Below are positions 23,420-36,300 of a stretch of 64,000 bases of DNA, in pieces. The stretch's first letter is position 1, and every line of letters starts with the position of its first letter. Below the pieces are notes generated by a model that saw only the letters and a list, made by a program, of their open reading frames with translations, was not told where the DNA came from and searched no databases. The stretch lies in NCBI GenBank assembly GCA_963920705.1, contig OY987233.1, positions 14,557,459 through 14,621,458 on the forward strand. Direction: 5' to 3'. The DNA comes from Odiellus spinosus. Taxonomy: Eukaryota > Arthropoda > Arachnida > Opiliones > Phalangiidae. The translations under genes and the position numbers were made by a program.

Positions 23420-24115
23420 ATTAAAAACGCCCAAAATAAGTGAACTCAGAGTTTTGTGAAAGAAAATAAGGACAAATATGAATCCAATCTTTTTTTTTTC
23501 AAACATTTGTGAAAAAAAAACAAAAAAACAATGACACTACTCTAATTCTACTTAACCTAACTAAGTTTCACTAACTACGTTTAAGGAGAAAAAGGAATTT
23601 GATTGGTCCAAATATTTATATAAGACTCCAATGGTGAATTAAAAAGATAAAAAAATTATTTGCGTCCAAAAAAAAAAAAAACGCTAAACCGTGAAAATAT
23701 TAAAACGTTCCCTCTAGTGACTAATTTTGGAACTACAACGCTACGAAGGGGGAACCTAATCCCAGTGTAATATAGTCCTTGTAAAAAGTTATATGGACAA
23801 AGTTGGGTGTGAATAGTAGAAGTTTTGATGAAAGAAATGTTTTTTTTTTTTTAAGAAAAAAAATAATATTAGAATATCTGGTCAAAAATTTTTTGTAAAA
23901 ATTTGAGACAATTTTAATTTTTTTTCCGCGAAAAAAATTTAATTATATTAAACGAATTTCCATTTTTAAAATCGGGCAATTTTTTTACTCCAAACAATCC
24001 TTTAAAATTAAAATTTAACACCATTTTATATTAAAATAAATTAGTTTAATTTAAAAATTAAATTTTATATTTTCTTTTAAATATAAATTTTTATTTTTAA
24101 ATTTTTAAACGTCCC
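23420..24115. other. Intergenic AT-rich stretch
   Basis: No gene is seen. Poly(A) and poly(T) runs occur near 23510, 23665 and 23840. Confidence 0.5.
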
Positions 24116-24616
24116 CAGGTCTGTGCGAGTGCTCGCCAAGAGTCGAGTACTCGATCGAGTCGCGAGTCGAGTACTCGACTCGAGACTCGAAAAGTAAAAT
24201 TTGGGACTCGAGAAAATTTTCGAGTCCGAAACAACCAGATATTAGGACTCGAGAAGGACTCGTGAATGGCAGCTCAAGCGCCTATATAAGTTGCTATTGG
24301 TTGTAAGAAGCTTGACGTCACAATTGAAAGAGAAGCGAAAGAAACCAAAAGTAAAACTGAAGATTAAGCCCCACAAGCCAAAATCCTTTGTATATTGAAA
24401 AGTAATTTTAACAACTCGAATTCATGGAGGACTCGATTAGGACTCTAATTTATGGGGAGGACTCGACTTGGACTCGAAACATTGTTTTTAAGCCAGTTGA
24501 AGGACTCGAAGACTCGTCCAATTTAAAGTAAGTGTCTCGAGACTCGAAAAGTCGTTTGGTTTGGACTCAAGACTCGACTCGACTTGAAACCCTAAAAATT
24601 GGACTCGCACAGTCCC
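24116..24616. mobile_element. hAT-like MITE rich in ACTCGA words, copy 1
   Basis: It starts CAGGTCTGTGCGAGTGCTC and ends near GGACTCGCACAGTCCC. The same element in opposite orientation, with clean ends, lies at 46578-47006. Both halves are crowded with CTCGAGTC/GACTCGAG words around a unique core (GGCAGCTCAAGCGCC, CTTGACGTCACAATTG). No target duplication survives on this copy. Confidence 0.85.
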
Positions 24617-25755
24617 ACAGAATATCTTCTAAATATTAAAAAAAATCGATTAAGGCGAATTCAATTTTAAATGAGCTTAAAATTAGTATAATTTCGACGT
24701 GATTTTAAATTTAATTTACGCAAAATAAAAAAATAATTAATATAAATGTGCCAAAATTAAATATTTTGGTTTAAATTAATAAATTAATGTTTTAATGGCG
24801 CTAGGAAACTTACGTTTAAAAAACGTTTAATTTAAATTGTGGTGTAAAAAGTGCCTTAAAATTTCGGTTCTTAGTTAAAAAAATATATATTTACCTAAAT
24901 TAATATTTTTTAATATTTAGAAGAATCTGGTTCTGTTAATTTAAAAATAATTAAAATCGGTTGAAATCAACTTAATTGAGATCTCAATAAATTAAAAGCC
25001 TACCCAAATTTTAGTTGTGTATTAAATGCCATATATTTTTGAATAATTTTATTTAAATTTTCAAAAAATTAAAAACCATAATAAACCCCAAATATTTTTT
25101 TTTTTTTTTTGGTGTAAAAATTAAAAATTAATGTTTTGCCGTATTGTTAATTTATTTTATAATTTGTAAAACAAACCTTTTAATTAGTTTAAATAATTAA
25201 AAAAATTCGCGTTTAAAATTGCTCATTTAAAAATTCTACTTTTAAATCAAATTAATTTTTGAAAATAATTTAATCGCTAAAGCATTAATTGCGGTGAGTA
25301 ATAAAATTTAATTGGTAAGAAAAGAACTCTACCTTAATTTCAAAAGCGACAAAATTAGGAAAATAAAAAAATGCAAAATGGTGAAAAAATAAAGTATTTT
25401 TCTTCTTAAAAATGAAATCTTAAAAAATTAAAACTTGTATTTTTAATTAATTTTAATTAATCGCTATTGAAATTAAGCTAGCATTAAGGTATTTAAAAAA
25501 AATGACATTCGAACAAAATAAAATAAACTATAATCATATTTAGTCACCTGAATGTAAAACTGTGTTAGATTAAATAAAATAATAAATAAATACGCCTGTA
25601 GAACTGAAAAAAAAAAAATATTAAAATATGTTGAACATTGTGATTTGAAATGTATAGAAAAAATTCTGTATGTTTTTGTATCATCGGGAAATTAAAAAAA
25701 AAAGAATTTTGTAAATTATAGTTTGATTTCAATGCTTCAACTTTTACAGGTTCAA
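24617..25755. other. Intergenic, very AT-rich
   Basis: It is composed largely of short TTTAAAATTA-like words. No gene or defined repeat is recognised. Confidence 0.5.
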
Positions 25756-25925
25756 ATTTTCCAAGCGGTTCGACTTTCCAAGCGGTTCGACTTTCCAAGC
25801 GGTTCGACTTTCCAAGCGGTTCGACTTTCCAAGCGGTTCGACTTTCCAAGCGGTTCGACTTTCCAAGCGGTTCGACTTTCCAAGCGGTTCCACTTTCCAA
25901 GCGGTTCGACTTTTCAAGCGGTTTG
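25756..25925. repeat. Minisatellite, 17 bp unit, about 10 copies
   Basis: AAGCGGTTCGACTTTCC repeats head to tail. Because 17 is not a multiple of three, all frames cycle and open frames appear on both strands; these are not genes. Just beyond the array, CTAAGGGTACCCCTTAG (25926-25942) resembles the palindrome found throughout the next block. Confidence 0.95.
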
Positions 25926-26235
25926 ACTAAGGGTACCCCTTAGAAAACAATTAAAATAACAAATCTAAACCATACCCTTTAGAAAAAAACTAAAAAATCT
26001 AAGAGGTACAATTTAGGAAAATTTTAAATCTTCTTCAAGTTTTCAAGAGGTTCAATTTTACAAAATTGAAATAAAAAAGACGTACCCGTTAAAAAAAATC
26101 TAAGAATTCAGAAAAAAAAAACTTGTTCAATTTTTCAAGGGGTTCAATTTTTTGAGGTGATCAATTTTTCAAGAGGTTGAATTTTACAAAATTGAAATAA
26201 AAAAAGTTTTTTTTCATAAGGGTCATATTTTTTAC

Positions 26236-29200
26236 AGGGGGTGTATTTATTATTTTTTTTTTACAGGGGGTGTATTTATTATTTATTTTTTTTTACAGGG
26301 GGTGTATTTATTATTTATTTTTTTTACAGGGGGTGTATATATTATTTATTTTTTTTACAGGGGGTGTATTTATTATTTATTTTTTTTACAGGGGGTGTAT
26401 TTATTATTTATTTTTTTTGCAGGGGGTGTATTTATTATTTATTTTTTTTTACAGGGGGTGTATTTATTATTTATTTTTTTTACAGGGGGTGTATATATTA
26501 TTTATTTTTTTTACAGGAGGTGTATTTATTATTTTTTTTTACAGGGGGTGTATTTATTATTTATTTTTTTACAGGGGGTGGATTTATTATTTTTTTTTAC
26601 AGGGGGTGTATTTATTATTTATTTTTTTTACAGGGGGTGTATTTAATATTTTTTTTTTTTTACAGGAGGTGTAGTTATTATTTATTTTTTTACAGGGGGT
26701 GTATTTTCCAAATCACAAAAATCTCAATTTTCCGAATCTCAAAAATCTCAATTTTCCAAATCTCAAAAATCTCAATTTTCCAAATCTCAAAAATCTCAAT
26801 TTTCCAAATCTCAAAAATCTCAATTTTCCAAATCTCAAAAATCTATTTTCCAAATCTCAAAAATCTCAATTTTCCAAATCTCAAGAATCTCCATTTTCCA
26901 AATCTCAAGAATCTCAATTTTCCAAATCTCAAAAATCTCCATTTTTCCAAATCTCAAAAATCTCCATTTTCCAAATCTTAAAAATCTCCATTTTCCCAAT
27001 CTCAATTTTCCCGACCTCAATTTTTCCGACCTCAATTTTCCCGACCTCAATTTTCCCGACCTCAATTTATTAAAAATCAACTATTCTTTTTTTACAAGGG
27101 GTACCCCTTGTAAAAAAAAAATCAATTATTATTTTTACAAAAAAAAAAAAATCAATTTTTTTTACAGGGGGTGTATTTATTATTATTTTTTTTTTTTTTA
27201 CAGGGGGTGTATTTATTATTTATTTTTTTTTACAGGGGGTGTATTTATTACTTATTTTTTTACAGGGGGTGGATTTATTATTTATTTTTTTTACAGGGGG
27301 TGGATTTATTATTTATTTTTTTTACAGGGGGTGTATTTATTTATTTTTTTTACAGGGGGTGTATTTATTATTTATTTTTTTTACAGGGGGTGTATTTATT
27401 ATTTTTTTTTTACAGGGGGTGTATTTATTATTTATTTTTTTTACAGGAGGTGTATTTATTATTTTTTTTTACAGGGGGTGTATTTATTATTTATTTTTTT
27501 ACAGGGGGTGGATTTATTATTTTTTTTTACAGGGGGTGTATTTATTATTATTTTTTTTTTTACAGGGGGTGTATTTATTATTTATTTTTTTACAGGGGGT
27601 GTATTTATTATTTATTTTTTTACAGGGGGTGTATTTATTATTTATTTTTTTTTACAGGAGGTGTAGTTATTATTTATTTTTTTACAGGGGGTGTATTTTC
27701 CAAATCACAAAAATCTCAATTTTCCGAATCTCAAAAATCTCAATTTTCCAAATCTCAAAAATCTCAATTTTCCAAATCTCAAAAATCTCCATTTTTCCAA
27801 ATCTCAAAAATCTCCATTTTCCAAATCTTAAAAATCTCCATTTTCCCAATCTCAATTTTCCCGACCTCAATTTTTCCGACCTCAATTTTCCCGACCTCAA
27901 TTTTCCAGACCTCAATTTATTAAAAATCAACTATTATTTTTTTACAAGGGGTACCCCTTGTAAAAAAAATCAATTATTATTTTTACAAAAAAAAAAAAAT
28001 CAATTTTTTTTACAGGGGGTGTATTTATTATTTTTTTTTTTTACAGGGGGTGTATTTATTATTTATTTTTTTTTACAGGGGGTGTATTTATTACTTATTT
28101 TTTTACAGGGGGTGGATTTATTATTTATTTTTTTTACAGGGGGTGGATTTATTATTTATTTTTTTTACAGGGGGTGTATTTATTATTTATTTTTTTTTAC
28201 AGGGGGTGTATTTATTATTTATTTTTTTACAGGGGGTGTATTTATTATTTTTTTTTTACAGGGGGTGTATTTATTATTTATTTTTTTTACAGGAGGTGTA
28301 TTTATTATTTTTTTTTACAGGGGGTGTATTTATTATTTATTTTTTTACAGGGGGTGGATTTATTATTTTTTTTTTACAGGGGGTGTATTTATTATTTTTT
28401 TTTTTTTTTACAGGGGGTGTATTTATTATTTATTTTTTTTACAGGGGGTGTATTTATTATTTATTTTTTTACAGGGGGTGTATTTATTATTTATTTTTTT
28501 TACAGGAGGTGTAGTTATTATTTATTTTTTTACAGGGGGTGTATTTTCCAAATCACAAAAATTTCAATTTTCCGAATCTCAAAAATCTCAATTTTCCAAA
28601 TCTCAAAAATCTCAATTTTCCAAATCTCAAAAATCTCAATTTTCCAAATCTCAAAAATCTCAATTTTCCAAATCTCAAGAATCTCAATTTTCCAAATCTT
28701 AAAAATCTCCATTTTCCAAATCTCAAAAATCTCCATTTTCCAAATCTTAAAAATCTCCATTTTCCCAATCTCAATTTTCCCGACCTCAATTTTTCCGACC
28801 TCAATTTTCCCGACCTCAATTTGCCCGACCTCAATTTTCCCGACCTCAATTTTCCCGACCTCAATTTATTAAAAATCAACTATTATTTTTTTACAAGGGG
28901 TACCCCTTGTAAAAAAAAATCAATTATTATTTTTACAAAAAAAAAAAAAAAAATCAATTTTTTTTTTACAGGGGGTGTATTTATTATTTTTTTTTACAGG
29001 GGGTATATTTATTATTTATTTTTTTTACAGGGGGTGTATTTATTACTTATTTTTTTACAGGGGGTGGATTTATTATTTATTTTTTTTACAGGGGGTGTAT
29101 TTATTATTATTTTTTTTTTTACAGGGGGTGTATTTATTATTTATTTTTTTTTACAGGGGGTGTTTATTATTTATTTTTTTTACAGGGGGTGTATTTATTA

Positions 29201-32200
29201 TTTATTTTTTTTTACAGGGGGTGAATTTATTATTTATTTTTTTTACAGGGGGTGTATTTATTATTTATTTTTTTTACAGGAGGTGTATTTATTATTTTTT
29301 TTTTACAGGGGGTGTATTTATTATTTTTTTTTTACAGGGGGTGTATTTATTATTTATTTTTTTTACAGGGGGTGTATTTATTATTTATTTTTTTTACAGG
29401 AGGTGTAGTTATTATTTATTTTTTTTACAGGGGGTGTATTTTCCAAATCACAAAAATCTCAATTTACCAAATCTCAAAAATCTCAATTTTCCAAATCTCA
29501 AAAATCTCAATTTTCCAAATCTCAAAAATCTCAATTTTCCAAATCTCAAAAATCACAATTTTCCAAATCTCAAAAATCTCAATTTTCCAAATCTCAAAAA
29601 TCTCAATTTTCCAAATCTCAAAATTCTCAATTTTCCAAATCTCAAAAATCTCAATTTTCCAAATCTCAAAAATCTCAATTTTCCAAATCTCAAAAATCTC
29701 AATTTTCCAAATCTCAAAAATCTCAATTTTCCAAATTTCAAAAATCTCAATTTTCCAAATCTCAAAAATCTCAATTTTCCAAATCTCAAAAATCTCAATT
29801 TTCCAAATCTCAAAAATCTCAATTTTCCAAATCTCAAAAATCTCAATTTTCCAAATCTCAAAAATCTCAATTTTCCAAATCTCAAAAATCTCAATTTTCC
29901 AAATCTCAAAAATCTCAATTTTCCTAATCTCAAAAATCTATTTTCCAAATCTCAAAAGTCTCAATTTTCCAAATCTCAAAAATCTCAATTTTCCAAATCT
30001 CAAAAATCTCAATTTTCCAAATCTCAAAAATCTCAATTTTCCAAATCTCAAAAATCTCAATTTTCCAAATCTCAAAAATCTCAATTTTCAAATCTCAATT
30101 ATTATTTTTTTTTTTTTTACAAGAGGTGTATTTATTATTTATATTTTTTTACTGGGGGTGTATTTATTATTTATTTTTTACAGGGGGTGTATTTATTATT
30201 TTTTTTTTTTTTACAGGGGGTGTATTTATTATTTTTTTTTTTTTTACAGGGGGTGTATTTATTATTTTTTTACAGGAGGTGTATTTCTTATTTTTATTTT
30301 TTACAGAGGGTGTATTTCTTATTTTTATTTTTACAGGGGGTGTATTTATTAAAAATCAATTATTATTTTTTTACAAATAAATATATTTTTTTTTACAGGG
30401 GGTGTATTTATTATTTTTTTACAGGGGGTGTATTTATTATTTATTTTTTTACAGGGGGTGTATTTATTATTTATTTTTTTACAGGGGGTGTATTTATTAT
30501 TTTTTTAAAGGGGGTGTATTTATAATTTTTTTTTACAGGGGGTGTATGTATTATTTATTTTTTTACAGGGGGTGTATTTATTATTTATTTTTTACAGGGG
30601 GTGTATTTATTATTTTTTTTTACAGGGGGTGTATTTATTATTTATTTTTTTTACAGGGGGTGTATTTATTACTTATTTTTTTACAGGGGGTGGATTTATT
30701 ATTTATTTTTTTTACAGGGGGTGTATTTATTATTTATTTTTTTTTACAGGGGGTGTATTTATTATTTATTTTTTTTACAGGGGGTGTATTTATTATTTTT
30801 TTTTTACAGGGGGTGTATTTATTATTTTTTTTTTTTTTACAGGGGGTGTATTTATTATTTATTTTTTTTACAGGGGGTGTAGTTATTATTTATTTTTTTT
30901 ACAGGAGGTGTAGTTATTATTTATTTTTTTTACAGGGGGTGTATTTTCCAAATCACAAAAATCTCAATTTACCAAATCTCAAAAATCTCAATTTTCCAAA
31001 TCTCAAAAATCTCAATTTTCCAAATCTCAAATATCTCAATTTTCCAAATCTCAAAAATCACAATTTTCCAAATCTCAAAAATCTCAATTTTCCAAATCTC
31101 AAAAATCTCAATTTTCCAAATCTCAAAATTCTCAATTTTCCAAATCTCAAAAATCTCAATTTTCCAAATCTCAAAAATCTCAATTTTCCAAATCTCAAAA
31201 ATCTCAATTTTCCAAATCTCAAAAATCTCAATTTTCCAAATCTCAAAAATCTCAATTTTCCAAATCTCAAAAATCTCAATTTTCCAAATCTCAAAAATCT
31301 CAATTTTCCAAATCTCAAAAATCTCAATTTTCCAAATCTCAAAAATCTCAATTTTCCAAATCTCAAAAATCTATTTTCCAAATCTCAAAAGTCTCAATTT
31401 TCCAAATCTCAAAAATCTCAATTTTCCAAATCTCAAAAATCTCAATTTTCCAAATCTCAAAAATCTCAATTTTCCAAATCTCAAAAATCTCAATTTTCCA
31501 AATCTCAAAAATCTCAATTTTCAAATCTCAATTATTATTTTTTTTTTACAGGAGGTGTATTTATTATTTATATTTTTTTACTGGGGGTGTATTTATTATT
31601 TATTTTTTACAGGGGGTGTATTTATTATTTTTTTTTTTTACAGGGGGTGTATTTATTATTTTTTTACAGGGGGTGTATTTCTTATTTTTATTTTTTACAG
31701 AGGGTGTATTTCTTATTTTTATTTTTACAGGGGGTGTATTTATTAAAAATCAATTATTATTTTTTTACAAATAAATATATTTTTTTTACAGGGGGTGTAT
31801 TTATTATTTTTTTACAGGGGGTGTATTTATTATTTATTTTTTTACAGGGGGTGTATTTATTATTTATTTTTTTACAGGGGGTGTATTTATTATTTTTTTA
31901 CAGGGGGTGTATTTATAATTTTTTTTTACAGGGGGTGTATGTATTATTTATTTTTTTACAGGGGGTGTATTTATTATTTATTTTTTACAGGGGGTGTATT
32001 TATTATTTATTGTTTTTTACAGTGGGTGTATTTATTATTTATTTTTTTACAGGGGGTGTATTTATTATTTTTTTACAGGGGGTGTATTTATAATTTTTTT
32101 ACAGGGGGTGTATTTATTATTTATTTTTTTTACAGGGGGTGTATTTATTATTATTTTTTTACAGGGGTGTATTTATTATTTATTTTTTACAGGGGGTGTA

Positions 32201-32590
32201 TTTTATTTTTTTACAGGGGGTGTATTTATAATTTTTTTTACAGGGGGTGTATTTATTATTTATTTTTTTACAGTGGGTGTATTTATTATTTATTTTTTAC
32301 AGGGGGTGTATTGTTTATTTTTTTTTTTTACAGGGGGTGTATTTATTATTTATTTTTTACAGGGGGTGTATTTATCATTTTTTTTTACAGGCGGTGTATT
32401 TATTATTTATTTTTTACAGGGGGTGTATTTATTATTTATTTTTTTTACAGGGGGTGTATTTATTATTTATTTTTTTTACAGGGGGTGTATTTATTATTAT
32501 TTATTTTATACAGGGGGTGTATTTATTATTTTTTTTTTACAGGGGGTGTAATTATTATTTTTTTTTTACAGTGGGTGTATTTATTAAAAA
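26236..32590 (+). repeat. Higher-order tandem array, forward arm
   Basis: Two simple units alternate. Unit A (about 25-35 bp, length varying with its T run) is poly(T)-ACAGGGGGTGTATTTATTA. Unit B (24 bp) is TTTTCCAAATCTCAAAAATC plus TCAA; its blocks lie at about 26700-27000, 27690-27860, 28535-28770, 29440-30100 and 30940-31530. Several blocks end with CCGACCTCAATTTT, a TTAAAAATCAA link and the palindrome ACAAGGGGTACCCCTTGT. Together they form higher-order repeats of roughly 0.85-1.5 kb. The last two (about 28950-30395 and 30395-31780) share private variants in unit B and are recent duplicates. Roughly 125 copies of unit A were counted by eye. The T-rich strand is almost stop-free in all frames, so very long open frames arise without coding. 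Confidence 0.95.
27094..27111. repeat. 18 bp perfect palindrome at higher-order repeat borders
   Basis: ACAAGGGGTACCCCTTGT is a perfect palindrome, lengthened by flanking T and A runs. It recurs at 27944 and 28893 in the forward arm, and near 34538, 34580, 35330, 37862, 39122 and 40124 in the reverse arm. Half forms, in which the right half passes straight into unit B, occur near 33419, 34622, 36781, 39168 and 40169, usually with GGTGTACC in place of GGGGTACC. Confidence 0.92.
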
Positions 32591-32637
32591 TCAATTATTT
32601 TTTTTACAATAATAATAATTGATTTTTAATAAATACA
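32576..32637. repeat. Hinge where the array reverses orientation
   Basis: Bases 32576-32599 and 32614-32637 are exact inverted copies (TGTATTTATTAAAAATCAAT plus TATT and its complement) around a 14 bp spacer. Similarity continues outward into unit A with one mismatch at GTGGG. Left of here the poly(T)-ACAG units are on the + strand; right of here they are all on the - strand. Confidence 0.95.
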
Positions 32638-33357
32638 CCCCCTGTAAAAATAATAATAATAAATACACCCCCTGTAAAAAAAATAAATAATAAATACACC
32701 CCCTGTAAAAAAAATAAATAATAAATACACCCCCTGTAAAAAAAATAAATAATAAATACACCCCCTGTAAAAAATTAATAAATACACCCCCTGTAAAAAA
32801 AATAATAATAAATACACCCCCTGTAAAAAAATAAATAATAAATACACCCCCTGTAAAAAATAAATAATAAATACACCCCCTGTAAAAAAATAATAATAAA
32901 TACACCCCCTGTAAAAAAATAAATAATAAATACACCCCCTGTAAAAAATAAATAATAAATACACCCCCTGTAAAAAATAATAAATACACCCCCTGTAAAA
33001 AATAAATAATAAATACACCCCCTGTAAAAAAATAAATAATAAATACACCCCCTGTAAAAAATAAATAATAAATACACCCCCTGTAAAAAAATAATAATAA
33101 ATACACCCCCTGTAAAAAAATAAATAATAAATACACCCCATGTAAAAAAATAAATAATAAATACACCCCCTGTAAAAAAATAATAATAAAAACACCCCCT
33201 GTAAAAAATAAATAATAAATACACCCCCTGTAAAAAAATAAATAATAAATACACCCCCTGTAAAAAAATAAATAATAAATACACCCCCTGTAAAAAATTA
33301 AATAATAAATACACCCCCTGTAAAAAAAATAATAAATACACCCCCAGTAAAAAAAAC

Positions 33358-33393
<36 letters not shown>

Positions 33394-36300
33394 TAAAAAT
33401 AATAATTGATTTTTTTTTACAAGGGGTACCCCTTGAGATTTTTGAGATTTGCAAAATTGAGATTTTTGAGATTTGGAAAATTGAGATTTTTGAGATTTGG
33501 AAAATTGAGATTTGGAAAATTGAGATTTTTGAGATTTGGAAAATTGAGATTTTTGAGATTTGGAAAATTGAGATTTTTGAGATTTGGAAAATTGAGATTT
33601 TTGAGATTTGGAAAATTGAGATTTTTGAGATTTGGAAAATTGAGATTTTTGAGATTTGGAAAATTGAGATTTTTGAGATTTGGAATATTGAGATTTTTGA
33701 GATTTGGAAAATTGAGATTTTTGAGATTTGGAAAATTGAGATTTTTGAGAGTTGGAAAATTGAGATTTTTGAGATTTGGAAAATTGAGATTTTTGAGATT
33801 TGGAAAATTGAGATTTTTGAGATTTGGAAAATTGAGATTTTTAAGATTTGGAAAATTGAGTTTTGGAAAATTGAGATTTTTGAGATTTGGAAAATTGAGA
33901 TTTTTGAGATTTGGAAAATTGAGATTTTTGAGATTTGGAAAATTGAGATTTTTGAGATTTGGAAGATTGAGATTTTTGAGATTTGGAAAATAGAGATTTT
34001 TGAGATTTGGAAAATTGAGATTTTTGAGATTTGGAAAATTGAAATTTTTGAGATTTGGAAAATACACCCCCTGTAAAAAAAAATAAATAATAAATACACC
34101 CCCTGTAAAAAAAGAAAATAATAAATACACCCCCAGTAAAAAATAAAAATGAGAAATACACCCCCGGTAAAAAATAAAAATAAGAAATACACTCCCGGTA
34201 AAAAATAAAAATAAGAAATACACCCCCGGTAAAAAATAAAAATAAGAAATACACCCCCTGTAAAAAATAAAAATAAGAAATACACCCCCGGTAAAAAATA
34301 AAAATAAGAAATACACCCCCGGTAAAAAATAAAAATAAGAAATACACCCCCGGTAACAAATAAAAATAAGAAATACACCCCCTGTAAAAAAAATAAATAA
34401 TAAATACACCCCCTGTAAAAAAATAAATAATAAATACACCCCCTGTAAAAAAATAAATAATAAATACACTCGCTGTAAAAAAAATAAATAATAAATTGAT
34501 TTTTTTTTTTGTTAAAATAATAATTGATTTTTTTTACAAGGGGTACCCCTTGTAAAAAAAATAATAATTGATTTTTTTTACAAGGGGTACCCCTTGTAAA
34601 AAAATAATAATTGATTTTTTTTTACAAGGTGTACCCCTTGAGATTTTTGAGATTTGGAAAATAGAGATTTTTGAGATTTGGAAAATTGAGATTTTTGAGA
34701 TTTGGAAAATTGAAATTTTTGAGATTTGGAAAATACACCCCCTGTAAAAAAAAATAAATAATAAATACACCCCCTGTAAAAAAAGAAAATAATAAATACA
34801 CCCCCAGTAAAAAATAAAAATGAGAAATACACCCCCGGTAAAAAATAAAAATAAGAAATACACTCCCGGTAAAAAATAAAAATAAGAAATACACCCCCGG
34901 TAAAAAATAAAAATAAGAAATACACCCCCTGTAAAAAATAAAAATAAGAAATACACCCCCTGTAAAAAAAGAAAATAATAAATACACCCCCAGTAAAAAA
35001 TAAAAATGAGAAATACACCTCCGGTAAAAAATAAAAATAAGAAATACACCCCCGGTAAAAAATAAAAATAAGAAATACACCCCCGGTAAAAAATAAAAAT
35101 AAGAAATACACCCCCTGTAAAAAATGAAAATAAGAAATACACCCCCGGTAAAAAATAAAAATAAGAAATACACCCCCGGTAAAAAATAAAAATAAGAAAT
35201 ACACCCCCTGTAAAAAAAAAAAATAATAAATACACCCCCTGTAAAAAAATAAATAATAAATACACCCCCTGTAAAAAAAATAAATAATAAATTGATTTTT
35301 TTTTTGTTAAAATAATAATTGATTTTTTTTACAAGGGGTACCCCTTGTAAAAAAATAATAATTGATTTTTTTTTACAAGGTGTACCCTTTGAGATTTTTG
35401 AGATTTGGAAAATTGAGATTATTGAGATTTGGAATATTGAGATTTTTGAGATTTGGAAAATTGAGATTTTTGAGATTTGGAAAATTGAGATTTTTGAGAT
35501 TTGGAAAATTGAGATTTTTGAGATTTGGAAAATTGAGATTCGGAAAATTGTGATTTTTGAGATTCGGAAAATTGAGATTTTTGAGATTCGGACAATTGAG
35601 ATTTTTGAGATTCGGAAAATTGAGATTTTTGAGATTGGGAAATACACCCCCTGTAAAAAAAATAATAATAAATACACCCCCTGTAAAAAAAATAATAATA
35701 AATACACCCCCTGTAAAAAATAAATAATAAATACACCCCCTGAAAAAAAAATAATAAATACACCCCCTGTAAAAAAAATAAATAATAAATACACCCCCTG
35801 TAAAAAAAATAAATAATAAATACAACCCCGGTAAAAAATAAAAATGAGAAATACACCCCCGGTAAAAAATAAAAATGAGAAATACACCCCCGGTAAAAAA
35901 TAAAAATAAGAAATACACCACCGGTAAAAAATAAAAATAAGAAATACACCCCCGTAAAAAATAAAAATAAGAAATACACCCCGTGTAAAAAATAAAAATA
36001 AGAAATACACCCCCGGTAAAAAATAAAAATAAGAAATACACCCCCGGTAAAAAATAAAAATAAGAAATACACCCCCCGGTAACAAATAAAAATAAGAAAT
36101 ACACCCCCTGTAAAAAATAAAAATAAGAAATACACCCCCTGTAAAAAAAATAAATAATAAATACACCCCCTGTAAAAAAATAAATAATAAATACACCCCC
36201 TGTAAAAAAATAAATAATAAATACACCCCCTGTAAAAAAAATAAATAATAAATACACCCCCTGTAAAAAAAAATAAGTAATAAATACACCCCCTGTAAAA

